Assembly: GCF_045446075.1 (NCBI RefSeq)
Contig: NZ_JBJJBQ010000002.1
Location: 595,328 to 659,327, forward strand
DNA from: Flavisericum labens
Lineage (GTDB): Bacteria; Bacteroidota; Bacteroidia; Flavobacteriales; Flavobacteriaceae
Direction: 5' to 3'
DNA length: 64,000 nucleotides
Shown: positions 20,350 through 28,766 of the stretch, piece after piece
How positions within the stretch are numbered: the stretch's first letter is position 1
How the letters are laid out: each line of letters starts with the position of its first letter
Translations under genes and position numbers: made by a program
Notes under the pieces: model-generated
Databases searched by the model: none
What the model was told of the DNA's origin: nothing
What the model saw: only the letters and a program-made list of their open reading frames with translations

Positions 20350-21717
20350 TTATTTTAATTCAACATTAACGGTTTTATCGTCTTTTTTGAATTGATTTTG
20401 AAGTAGTGTTTTCATGTTATTGGTAACTATAGAATCTTTATCTATTAGATTATGCTCCTCTTCAGGATCTTCTTCAATATTGAAAAGCTCATATAAAGCA
20501 GGTGAATGGTCTTTATAGCGTTTTCTCACTATTTTCCAAGGTTTCTTTATAAGGCATTCCTGCTTATGGCCACGAATGTATATAGGGTGTTCGGTTTCAA
20601 TAGTTGAATTTTCAATGGAAGCCCAAACATTACTTCCTTCAACATTTTTGGGGTTTTCGGCGTTTACCAAAGCCAGTATGGTTGGCATAATATCTGATAC
20701 CGACATGTAATTTGAATTAGTTTCTACATTCAAATGGTCTTTCCAATAAAATACGGCTGGCACACGTACAGCACCTTCATAATTTGAAGCTTTCCAATCA
20801 CGTAAAGGTTCATTACTTCCCAAAACAGGGTTAGGCCCATGGTCGCCATTATATTGCGTTGTTGGGTACCAATTTTCCATGGCGCCATTATCGCTTAAAA
20901 AAATAACCAAAGTGTTTTCCTCTAAATCGTTTTGCTTTAGGGTTTCCAGAACTTTGCCAATGCTGTGGTCCATATGTGTCATGGCCGCAGCGAAATCTCG
21001 TCTCGAACTATCAGCAATCGTTTCTAAATATGGCGCTTTCCATTTGTCCTCTTCTTGCAAAGGAAAATGAGGTGCGCTATAAGCGAGTTGAACATAGAAA
21101 TTTTTTGTAGTATCTCGTTTTTTGGTTAGCCATGCAATAGCCTCTTTAGTGACCAAATCGGTAGTATGACCTTCTTCTTCAATCATTTCATCGTTTCTAT
21201 ACCAACTGGAATCACCATTTTTGTATCGGTGTGTATATTGGTCTATTTGTCCATGTAGGAACCCATAAGAATAATCAAAACCAAAGGCATTCGGACCGTT
21301 CGAAATATCCAAACCCAAGTGCCATTTACCAAAGAGTGCATTTTCATAATTGTGTTGCTTCAAAACTTGAGGCAGTGTAGTAATCGAATCTGGCAGGGTT
21401 TTATTGCTTTTTCCACTAATAGGAGCCACTATACCAATTCTGCTGGCTGGCATTCCCGTTAAAATCGAAACTCTAGAAGGTGAGCAAGTAGGGTTGGCAT
21501 AAAACCGATTTAACTGTTTACCGTTTTTAGATAGCCAATCGATGTTTGGTGTATTGATTTCGGAACCGTTATAGCCCACATCGTTCCAACCGGCATCATC
21601 GGCAATTATTATGAGGATGTTTGGGTTTTTTCTATTGGTTGCTATTTTTTTAGAGTTATTGCAAGCCCCTAAGAAGAGCAATAAACATCCTGATAAAATA
21701 AACTTTGAAAAATACAT
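20350..21717 (-). CDS. Sulfatase (S1 family, formylglycine-dependent), lipoprotein
   Basis: 455-residue alkaline-phosphatase-fold sulfatase. Lipobox LGAC (Cys about 19) places it on the periplasmic or surface side of a membrane. The metal-binding ADDAGWNDVGY segment (Asp about 40-41) is followed by the activating motif CSPSR (Cys about 78), which needs conversion to formylglycine by a maturase encoded elsewhere. FGKWHLG and SDNGAMENW are the later conserved active-site segments. It presumably removes sulfate esters from the target glycan. Land-plant pectin is not sulfated, so this points to a marine substrate. It is the first gene of the operon sulfatase - propeller hydrolase - rhaM. Confidence 0.92.
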   Translation of the reverse strand: MYFSKFILSGCLLLFLGACNNSKKIATNRKNPNILIIIADDAGWNDVGYNGSEINTPNIDWLSKNGKQLNRFYANPTCSPSRVSILTGMPASRIGIVAPISGKSNKTLPDSITTLPQVLKQHNYENALFGKWHLGLDISNGPNAFGFDYSYGFLHGQIDQYTHRYKNGDSSWYRNDEMIEEEGHTTDLVTKEAIAWLTKKRDTTKNFYVQLAYSAPHFPLQEEDKWKAPYLETIADSSRRDFAAAMTHMDHSIGKVLETLKQNDLEENTLVIFLSDNGAMENWYPTTQYNGDHGPNPVLGSNEPLRDWKASNYEGAVRVPAVFYWKDHLNVETNSNYMSVSDIMPTILALVNAENPKNVEGSNVWASIENSTIETEHPIYIRGHKQECLIKKPWKIVRKRYKDHSPALYELFNIEEDPEEEHNLIDKDSIVTNNMKTLLQNQFKKDDKTVNVELK

Positions 21718-21757
21718 TCATTATATGTTTAAATTAATATTTATATAACCTAACAAC

Positions 21758-21802
21758 CAAAGATATTTAAATCAATTGCTACTGGCATCCTGCCCTATAC
21801 TG
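21758..21802 (-). promoter_or_regulatory. Promoter with CAG/CAGGAT operator for the sulfatase operon (site A)
   Basis: On the minus strand the 18-mer CAGTATAGGGCAGGATGC (21802 to 21785) is followed by exactly 19 nt and then the -7 box TATCTTTG (21765 to 21758). The start codon is 40 nt further on. No -33 TTG is present; the operator occupies that position, which suggests activator dependence. It matches sites B, C and D. Confidence 0.6.
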
Positions 21803-21820
21803 CAAATATCATGAAGTAAA

Positions 21821-21865
21821 CAGGATGCAACAGGATAGGGGTGATCATAATTGATTTTATATTTA
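21821..21865 (+). promoter_or_regulatory. Promoter with CAG/CAGGAT operator for PL22-GH106-GH105 (site B)
   Basis: CAGGATGCAACAGGATAG (21821-21838), a 19-nt spacer, then TATATTTA (21858-21865); the ATG is at 21880. It lies back to back with site A, separated by 18 nt, so one regulator could switch both divergent operons. The predicted leader is only about 8-10 nt. Confidence 0.6.
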
Positions 21866-21879
21866 GGAAAAAATAATAA

Positions 21880-23145
21880 ATGAATCTTTTTAGCAAATTT
21901 ATACTGGGACTGACAGTTATAGGAATGGTGTCTTGTAAAAGCGAGACAAAGGAGTCATCATCGAATCCAAAGAATTCTGAAGTAGATCAAGTTCCAGTAA
22001 TGGAAACCGGCAAAGAAAGTTCATTTTCAAAAGTTTGGATTGATTCTGCAACAGGGCATAAGGTTGAAAAGTTGGTTGATAGAAAAGGTGATAACCGCAG
22101 TTTTTATTTTCATAACAATCCGTTTTTAAAATCTAAAGACGGAAAAGATGATTTAATGATTTTTTCAGGAAGAACGGAAACAGGAAGTCAATTTTTTTCT
22201 GTTAATTTAAATAGTAAGACCGTTAGTCAAATCACAAATAAACCCGGGAGGAAAAGAGGTGAAATTGTTGGCGCCAAAACTCGCAAAGTATTTTATATGG
22301 TAAAAGATAGTGTTTTTGCCACTCACATAGATACGCATGAAACAGAGTTTATTTATAAATTTAACGGGGAAGTAATTGGCTCAGTCACTACTTTAAATGC
22401 AGATGAAACCTTGTTGGGGGGAGCTTTAATTACCAAAGAAGAAAATGAAATATTCAAGAAAAACCCTTCTAAATCAAGTTATTTTGATAAAATATATGAA
22501 GCAAAACTTGAAAGAAGTTTAATAACCATTAATTTAAAGACTAAGAAATTAAATAACATATATTCAGAAAACGCTTGGCTTAATCATATTCAATTTTCTC
22601 CAACAAATCCTGATTTGCTCATGTATTGTCACGAAGGACCATGGCATAAAGTGGATAGAATTTGGACGATTAACATAAAAACAAAACAAAACCAACTCAT
22701 GCATAAAAGAACTGTGGAGAGGGAAATTGCAGGTCATGAATTTTTTAGCCATGACGGAAAAACCATTTGGTACGATCTTCAAATTCCAAGAAGTGTTACG
22801 TTTTATTTGGCCGGTAAAAATCTTGATACGGGAAAAGAAACTCGATACGGCTTAAAACGTGATGAGTGGTCTATTCATTTTAATATTTCACCCAACCAGA
22901 AAACATTCGCTGGCGATGGAGGAGACCCCGGTCAGGTAGCAAGGGCTAAAGACGGTATGTGGATTTATCATTTCACACCAAAGGGAGACAGTTTGGTTTC
23001 CCGTAAATTGGTAAACATGAAAAACCACGATTACGATTTAGAGCCAAATGTTCATTTTTCTCCTAATGGAAAACAAGTTATATTTAGGGCAAATTTTGAA
23101 GGTACATCACAAATTTACGCCGTAGACATTGAAAAAGAACACTAA
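21880..23145 (+). CDS. PL22-like oligogalacturonate lyase with lipoprotein signal
   Basis: 421-residue seven-bladed beta-propeller enzyme that would split unsaturated digalacturonate or rhamnogalacturonan disaccharides. Family hallmarks are LNHIQFSPTNPDLL, CHEGPWHKVDRIW, AGHEFFSHDGKTIWYD and WSIHFNISPNQKTFAGDGGD; the His residues in these segments correspond to the metal and catalytic site of PL22. An N-terminal lipobox (GMVSC, Cys about 19) predicts membrane anchoring, whereas characterised enterobacterial PL22 enzymes are cytoplasmic. GH106 follows after 9 nt. It has its own operator-type promoter (site B). Confidence 0.88.
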   Translation: MNLFSKFILGLTVIGMVSCKSETKESSSNPKNSEVDQVPVMETGKESSFSKVWIDSATGHKVEKLVDRKGDNRSFYFHNNPFLKSKDGKDDLMIFSGRTETGSQFFSVNLNSKTVSQITNKPGRKRGEIVGAKTRKVFYMVKDSVFATHIDTHETEFIYKFNGEVIGSVTTLNADETLLGGALITKEENEIFKKNPSKSSYFDKIYEAKLERSLITINLKTKKLNNIYSENAWLNHIQFSPTNPDLLMYCHEGPWHKVDRIWTINIKTKQNQLMHKRTVEREIAGHEFFSHDGKTIWYDLQIPRSVTFYLAGKNLDTGKETRYGLKRDEWSIHFNISPNQKTFAGDGGDPGQVARAKDGMWIYHFTPKGDSLVSRKLVNMKNHDYDLEPNVHFSPNGKQVIFRANFEGTSQIYAVDIEKEH

Positions 23146-23154
23146 TTAAACATC

Positions 23155-25905
23155 ATGCGAAAAAATAGTTTACTTGTTGTAGCCATACTAGGTGGCTTCA
23201 TGCTGTCCTGTATTGATAATACCAATAAAGATTCAGTAGAAAACCAAACTGAAAACACTCAAAATATTCAAAGTCAAAATAAACCATGGACACGCTGGTG
23301 GTGGATGGGTAGCGCCGTCGATTCGGTTAACATAAAACAAAATTTGATAGACTTAAATAAAGTCGGTATTGGCGGTGTTGAAATCGCACCTATTTATGGG
23401 GTAAAAGGTGAAGAAGATAATTTTATAGATTACCTTTCTCCAAAGTGGATGAACATGCTAAGCTACACTACAAAAGTGGCTGACAGCTTAGGGATGCAAG
23501 TCGATTTAACCCTTGGCACAGGATGGCCTTATGGTGGGCCACAAGTAACTCCAGAATTTGCCGCAACTAAATTAATCACTCAAAAATATGAAGTTGAAAG
23601 GGGAGCTGTGTTTTCCAAGGAAATTAAGGTTGAAAACCCTAAAGAAAGACAACCTGCCAAATTAGCTTATTTGTTGGCCTATGGTAAAAATGGAAATTAT
23701 ATCGACCTAACAGGGCAACTTAAAGAAAATCAACTTAACTGGACTCCTGAAGATGATAATTACACTGTTTACGCTATTTTTACAGGTAAAACGGGACAAA
23801 AAGTAAAACGTGCAGCCCCTGGTGGTGCTGGCTTTACGCTAGACCATTATTCCGAAGAAGCATTAAACACCTATGTAAAACCTTTTGCTGAAGCCTTTAT
23901 AGGTTTTGATGGCAAAATTCGGTCTATTTTTAATGATAGCTATGAAGTATATGGCACCGATTTTACGCCAAACTTTTTTGAAGCTTTTCAAACCTATAGA
24001 GGTTATGATTTAAAGCCTTTTTTACCATTATTATTGAGCGATGAAAATACAGAAGAAGGCAATCGCGTAAAAAGTGATTACCGAGAAACATTGTCCGATT
24101 TATTGTTGTATAAGTTTGATGAACCTTGGACGCAATGGGCAAACAACCGTAATTTTAAATCGAGGTTACAAGCACATGGTTCTCCAGGTAATTTAATCGA
24201 TTTATACGCTTCCGCCGATATTCCTGAATGCGAAACTTTTGGCTCGATGCCTTATGATATTCCAGGGTTGCGAAGGGAAGCCGAAGATATTCGAGAAGGC
24301 GATGCCGACCCGGTAATGCTTAAATTCTCTTCGTCTGCCGCACACATTGCAGGAAAACCATTAACCTCGTCGGAAACCTTTACATGGCTTCGCGACCATT
24401 TTAAAGTGGCTTTGTCGCAATGCAAACCAGAACTTGAAGATTTATTTGTTAACGGTGTTAACCATATATTTTTACATGGTACCACCTATTCTCCAGAACG
24501 TGCAGATTGGCCAGGTTGGAAGTTTTATGCGTCGGTTAATTTTAATCCGAATTTAGCTATAGGGGAAGATGAGGCAGAATTGTTCTCATATATCACCAAT
24601 TGCCAAGAGTACTTACAAGCTGGAAATCCAGACAACGAAACACTTTTGTATTGGCCTATTTACGATGTTTGGAACACCTATTTAAAAGGCAGTCTGTTCT
24701 TTCAATTTAAGATTCATTCATTGGAAGAGTGGTTGCATTACGAACCGTTTTATAATGCCACAAAAAGTTTGATGGAGCAAGGTTATGCAACCGATTTTAT
24801 TTCTGATAATTTTATTGAAAAAGCCACAGTTTCAGATGGCAAAATAAATTTACCTGGTGGCAGTTACAGAGCTTTGGTAGTGCCAGACTGCAAGTACATG
24901 CCTTTAGAAACACTTCAAAAGTTAATTGAACTTAAAAAAGCTGGTGCCCATATTATTTTTGAGGACCTTCCGGAAAGTGTTCCCGGATTCCTTGATTATA
25001 ATTCGCAAAATAAAAGCATGCAAAAGTTGCTTTCAGAAAGCGCTAAATTAGCTTCCAAATCAACAAATCTTAATAGTGATTTGAATGCGGCTAACATCCA
25101 ACCTGAAGCATTGGTAGAAACTGGTTTAAAATATATCAGAAGAGCTGTTGACGGTGAAAAAATATACTATTTGGTAAACCATACCGCAAATGCCGTAAAT
25201 AAATATATTCCAATAAATGTTACAGGCAAAGACATCGAAATCTATGATGCCAACAAAGACCTTTCTGGAAAGGCGTTAATCAAAACAGAGAACGACAAAA
25301 CATGGGTTAAGGTTTACATAAATCCAGGAGAGTCTTTATTTTTAAAAACCACAACGAATTCAGATATAAAAAACTGGAGTTACCTGGAACCTTCTAACGA
25401 ATCTTACGGGCTAAATGGTAACTGGAATATTTCATTTCTACGTGGTGGGCCAGACCTACCAGAAAGCGCGACAATTACCAAACTGGAATCGTGGACTACT
25501 TTAAGTAAGGCTGCTGAATATTTTTCAGGTACCGCAAAATACAGTATGGAATTTGAAAACCCTGATAGTAGTATTAAACATTGGCAACTTAATTTAGGTG
25601 ATGTACGAGAAAGTGCTAAAGTTTGGGTGAATGGTGAATATGTGGGCTCGGTTTGGTCAAACCCGTTTGAAATTTATATCGGAAATTTAAAAGAAGGAAA
25701 AAACACTATAACCATAGAAGTGACAAACTTATCTGCCAATCGAGTTCGTGCTAAAGAATTAAGAGGCGAAGAATGGAAAAATTTCTATGAAATAAACATG
25801 GTAAATAAAGACTACCAAAAATTTGATGCTACAAAATGGGACCCCATGCCTTCTGGATTACTAGGCCCAATTAGTTTAAACGCTCTAAAAGAAATTAAAA
25901 ACTAA
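23155..25905 (+). CDS. GH106 alpha-L-rhamnosidase, lipoprotein
   Basis: 916-residue enzyme releasing terminal L-rhamnose. A lipobox (MLSC, Cys about 19) is followed by the GH106 opening KPWTRWWWMGSAVD and GGVEIAPIYG, then the (beta/alpha)8 core with LTLGTGWPYGGPQV, FNDSYEVYGTDFTPNFFEAF and ETFTWLRDHFK. The final 150 residues (WNISFLRGGPDLPESAT onward) form a galactose-binding-like beta-sandwich typical of the C-terminus. The family includes enzymes for rhamnogalacturonan I, rhamnogalacturonan II and arabinogalactan caps, so the exact linkage is open. It lies in an operon with PL22 and GH105 at gaps of 9 and 13 nt. Its product would feed the rhamnose catabolic operon. Confidence 0.93.
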   Translation: MRKNSLLVVAILGGFMLSCIDNTNKDSVENQTENTQNIQSQNKPWTRWWWMGSAVDSVNIKQNLIDLNKVGIGGVEIAPIYGVKGEEDNFIDYLSPKWMNMLSYTTKVADSLGMQVDLTLGTGWPYGGPQVTPEFAATKLITQKYEVERGAVFSKEIKVENPKERQPAKLAYLLAYGKNGNYIDLTGQLKENQLNWTPEDDNYTVYAIFTGKTGQKVKRAAPGGAGFTLDHYSEEALNTYVKPFAEAFIGFDGKIRSIFNDSYEVYGTDFTPNFFEAFQTYRGYDLKPFLPLLLSDENTEEGNRVKSDYRETLSDLLLYKFDEPWTQWANNRNFKSRLQAHGSPGNLIDLYASADIPECETFGSMPYDIPGLRREAEDIREGDADPVMLKFSSSAAHIAGKPLTSSETFTWLRDHFKVALSQCKPELEDLFVNGVNHIFLHGTTYSPERADWPGWKFYASVNFNPNLAIGEDEAELFSYITNCQEYLQAGNPDNETLLYWPIYDVWNTYLKGSLFFQFKIHSLEEWLHYEPFYNATKSLMEQGYATDFISDNFIEKATVSDGKINLPGGSYRALVVPDCKYMPLETLQKLIELKKAGAHIIFEDLPESVPGFLDYNSQNKSMQKLLSESAKLASKSTNLNSDLNAANIQPEALVETGLKYIRRAVDGEKIYYLVNHTANAVNKYIPINVTGKDIEIYDANKDLSGKALIKTENDKTWVKVYINPGESLFLKTTTNSDIKNWSYLEPSNESYGLNGNWNISFLRGGPDLPESATITKLESWTTLSKAAEYFSGTAKYSMEFENPDSSIKHWQLNLGDVRESAKVWVNGEYVGSVWSNPFEIYIGNLKEGKNTITIEVTNLSANRVRAKELRGEEWKNFYEINMVNKDYQKFDATKWDPMPSGLLGPISLNALKEIKN

Positions 25906-25918
25906 AATACATTTAAGA

Positions 25919-27043
25919 ATGAAGAACAATCTTTTAATCCTTTGCTTGGCTTTATTGGTTTCTGGCTCTAGCATGGCACAAACTACTTTCAATAGGGAAG
26001 AGGTATTAAATAATATGCAACTTGCCAACAACTACTTTATGGAAAAATGGCCAGATGTTGGCAAAACCATTGTTACCAATAAAGAGCGGCCAAGTAATAT
26101 ATGGACCCGAGGTGTTTACTATGAGGGATTAATGGCATTGCATGAAATTTATCCCAAAGAAGCGTATTATAAGTATGCTTACGATTGGGCCGAATTCCAT
26201 AAATGGGGATTCAGAAATGGTAATGCTAATCGTAATGCTGATGATTATTGTGCGGCGCAAACCTACATCGATTTGTACAACCTTGAACCGGATTCAAAAA
26301 AGCTAAAGAACACCAAGGCTTGTATTAATATGCTTTTAAATACACCACAATTGGATGATTGGTCTTGGATTGATGCCATCCAGATGGGCATGCCTGTTTT
26401 TGCGAAATTAGGTGTGTTGGAAAATGACGAACGTTATTTTCAGAAAATGTACGATATGTATATGTTCACCAGAGATAAACATGGCGATAACGGACTTTAT
26501 AACCCTAAAGATGGCCTTTGGTGGCGTGATGCTGATTTCGACCCACCATATGCCGAACCCAATGGCGAAGATAGCTATTGGAGTAGAGGAAACGGTTGGG
26601 TTATTGGGGCATTGGCTAAGACATTGGCAATTATACCAGAAGATGCACCACATAGAGAGCAATATATTATGGATTTAAAATCGATGGCTGAAGCTTTGGC
26701 TGCTATCCAAAGAAAAGACGGTTTTTGGAATGTAAGCTTGCACGACCCTACACATTTTGGTGGTAAAGAAACATCGGGAACAGCTTTGTTCATTTACGGA
26801 ATGGCTTATGGTGTTAATAACGGTATTTTAGATAAGGATAAATATTTGCCAATCATCGAAAAAGGATGGCATGCCATGACCAAAGATGCCTTGCATAAAA
26901 ACGGATTTTTAGGCTATTTACAATCTACAGGAAAAGAACCGAAAGACGGACAACCATTGTCCTATGATAAAGTTCCAGATTTTGAAGATTACGGTTTGGG
27001 GTGCTTTTTATTAGCTGGAGCTGAGATTTATAGAATAGATTAA
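25919..27043 (+). CDS. GH105 unsaturated rhamnogalacturonyl hydrolase
   Basis: 374-residue (alpha/alpha)6-barrel enzyme that removes the 4,5-unsaturated uronic acid left by pectin or rhamnogalacturonan lyases. Family landmarks: NIWTRGVYYEGLMALHE, ADDYCAAQTYIDLY, WSWIDAIQMGMPVFA (the Asp corresponds to the catalytic residue of YteR-type enzymes) and SYWSRGNGWVIGAL. A type I signal peptide ends at SMAQ, so it acts in the periplasm. It completes the PL-to-monosaccharide path with PL22 and GH106 in the same operon, and a terminator follows. Confidence 0.95.
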   Translation: MKNNLLILCLALLVSGSSMAQTTFNREEVLNNMQLANNYFMEKWPDVGKTIVTNKERPSNIWTRGVYYEGLMALHEIYPKEAYYKYAYDWAEFHKWGFRNGNANRNADDYCAAQTYIDLYNLEPDSKKLKNTKACINMLLNTPQLDDWSWIDAIQMGMPVFAKLGVLENDERYFQKMYDMYMFTRDKHGDNGLYNPKDGLWWRDADFDPPYAEPNGEDSYWSRGNGWVIGALAKTLAIIPEDAPHREQYIMDLKSMAEALAAIQRKDGFWNVSLHDPTHFGGKETSGTALFIYGMAYGVNNGILDKDKYLPIIEKGWHAMTKDALHKNGFLGYLQSTGKEPKDGQPLSYDKVPDFEDYGLGCFLLAGAEIYRID

Positions 27044-27066
27044 TCTATTCAATTTTAACTTAAAAT

Positions 27067-27104
27067 AAAGCACCTTGGTCAATAACTGTGGTGCTTTGTT
27101 TTTT
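27067..27104 (+). terminator. Terminator after GH105
   Basis: AAAGCACC (27067-27074) pairs with GGTGCTTT (27090-27097) across a 15-nt loop, followed by GTTTTTT. It separates the PL22-GH106-GH105 unit from the next enzymes, although no clear new promoter is visible in the remaining 22 nt. Confidence 0.7.
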
Positions 27105-27126
27105 AAAACAATTACAGTTTAAATTA

Positions 27127-28728
27127 ATGAAGAATTCAAAAAACATACTAAAGCATTTTTTTATTGCACTATTAATCATAGGATCAAATAAATCGCTTTT
27201 TGCCCAGTTTAATAACATTAAAAATGACCAGTTTTGGAATACTATTGAAGGTGAACCTATTTATAGTCAAGGCGGTGGAATTTTTAGATTTGCAGATGAA
27301 AAAACTGGTGAAGAAAAATATTTTTGGTATGGGGTGCATTACGAAGAAGCCCAATCGTATAGAGTTAATCCAGCCATTACGCACGAACGAACTCATTTTG
27401 TGGATGTAACTTGCTATACTTCCACCGATTTAGTCAATTGGACCGAAGAGGAGCCTGTACTCACCAAAGCAGAAATTGATAAGAATTACCCTAGAACGGG
27501 CTGGATGGGAAGATTAGGCGTTGCTTATGTCAAAGCGTTAAAAAAATACGCATTGTTCGTTCAACATAACAATCAAGTGCTGATTACATTAGCAGACAAA
27601 CCTACAGGTCCTTTTAAATGGCACCAACGATTAGATATGACCGACAGGATAGGTACGCCAAACACAGGTGATCAAACCGTGTTTACCGATTATGATACTG
27701 GAAAATCATATCTGGTGTATTCTTATGGAAAAGGAAGACATAAAATTTATATTTCAGAAATCGGTGTAAAAGATGGCAAGGTAACGCTGCTCGATTGCAC
27801 TCAAATCTTTAAAGGGAAAGGGCGCGAAGGCAATTGTATGTTTAAGTACAACGGAAAATATTATGTGTTTGCGTCGAACCTTTATGGCTGGGATTCCTCC
27901 TATGCTTACTACCTTGTGGCCGACGATATTAAAGGCCCGTACCAACCGACCAATGAAATGCTTATTACACCAGGTTGTATGGATGATTTTGCGCACATTA
28001 CCCAAACGGGTTTTTTTGTAAATGTTAAGGGCACAAAGCATGAAACCGTTGTGTATTGCGGCGACCGTTGGGCAGATTTCGCAGGAAATGGTTTGGGATA
28101 CAATCAATGGATGCCCATGTCTTTTGAAGGTAGCACGCCATATCTAAATTCCCTAAATTCATGGAATTTAAATGAAGCCACCGGCGAATGGCAAGTCGCC
28201 AATGATAATAATTATGTGAAGAATGCCAGTTTTGAAGCGGATCGCAGAAAAATACCGTCTCCAGTAAAACCCATTCAGGCACATATTACAGGTTGGGTAA
28301 CTCATATTTATCAAGGGAATGCTGTGGTTGTTGGCGATTCGGAATCTCCTCAACTCAATTATTTCAACACTAGGGAAGACCGAAAAACGGTTGTTGGTGA
28401 AAAAAGCTTGAATATAGAAGATAAAGTTGCTTTTAAGCGTAAAGTATATCAAATTATAGAATCATCGCGCTATGTCGACTTGCAGGATGGTATCTACAAT
28501 TTGAGCGCTAAGGTTAAGCACAACCTAAAATTCAAAGCGTTGAAAATGTACGCTGAAAGTGGAGGTGTTCAAAAAAGTTATTCCGTAAAAAATGAAACTG
28601 ATAATTGGGAAACAATAACTCTAGAGGATATCGAAGTTAAAAACGGAAAAGTGGAAGTAGGTGTTTATGCTGATGCAGAAGCAGGCGGTAGTTGCCAAAT
28701 AGATGACGTGGTATTGATAAAGAAGTAA
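27127..28728 (+). CDS. GH43-type hydrolase, exo-beta-1,3-galactanase-like, with C-terminal beta-sandwich
   Basis: About 533 residues from ATG 27127; the frame extends 13 codons upstream, but only this start puts the signal peptide (MKNSKNILKHFFIALL, ending FAQ) at the N-terminus. A five-bladed propeller occupies about 30-345 with GGGIFRFADEKTG, KYFWYGVHY, STDLVNWTEE and GREGNCMFKYNGKYYVFAS, a pattern like the GH43 subfamily that trims beta-1,3-galactan of type II arabinogalactan. The C-terminal 170 residues form a CBM-like beta-sandwich. Galactan specificity is inferred from these segments and from the adjacent GH115 and GH2; arabinofuranosidase activity is an alternative. Confidence 0.75.
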   Translation: MKNSKNILKHFFIALLIIGSNKSLFAQFNNIKNDQFWNTIEGEPIYSQGGGIFRFADEKTGEEKYFWYGVHYEEAQSYRVNPAITHERTHFVDVTCYTSTDLVNWTEEEPVLTKAEIDKNYPRTGWMGRLGVAYVKALKKYALFVQHNNQVLITLADKPTGPFKWHQRLDMTDRIGTPNTGDQTVFTDYDTGKSYLVYSYGKGRHKIYISEIGVKDGKVTLLDCTQIFKGKGREGNCMFKYNGKYYVFASNLYGWDSSYAYYLVADDIKGPYQPTNEMLITPGCMDDFAHITQTGFFVNVKGTKHETVVYCGDRWADFAGNGLGYNQWMPMSFEGSTPYLNSLNSWNLNEATGEWQVANDNNYVKNASFEADRRKIPSPVKPIQAHITGWVTHIYQGNAVVVGDSESPQLNYFNTREDRKTVVGEKSLNIEDKVAFKRKVYQIIESSRYVDLQDGIYNLSAKVKHNLKFKALKMYAESGGVQKSYSVKNETDNWETITLEDIEVKNGKVEVGVYADAEAGGSCQIDDVVLIKK

Positions 28729-28766
28729 CCAAAATTATGAAAAGGATTAATTTGTAAAATTATAGG

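Noticed and set aside
27754..28107. 117-codon minus-strand frame inside the GH43 gene
   Set aside because: Shadow of the propeller coding region; no start context or domain.
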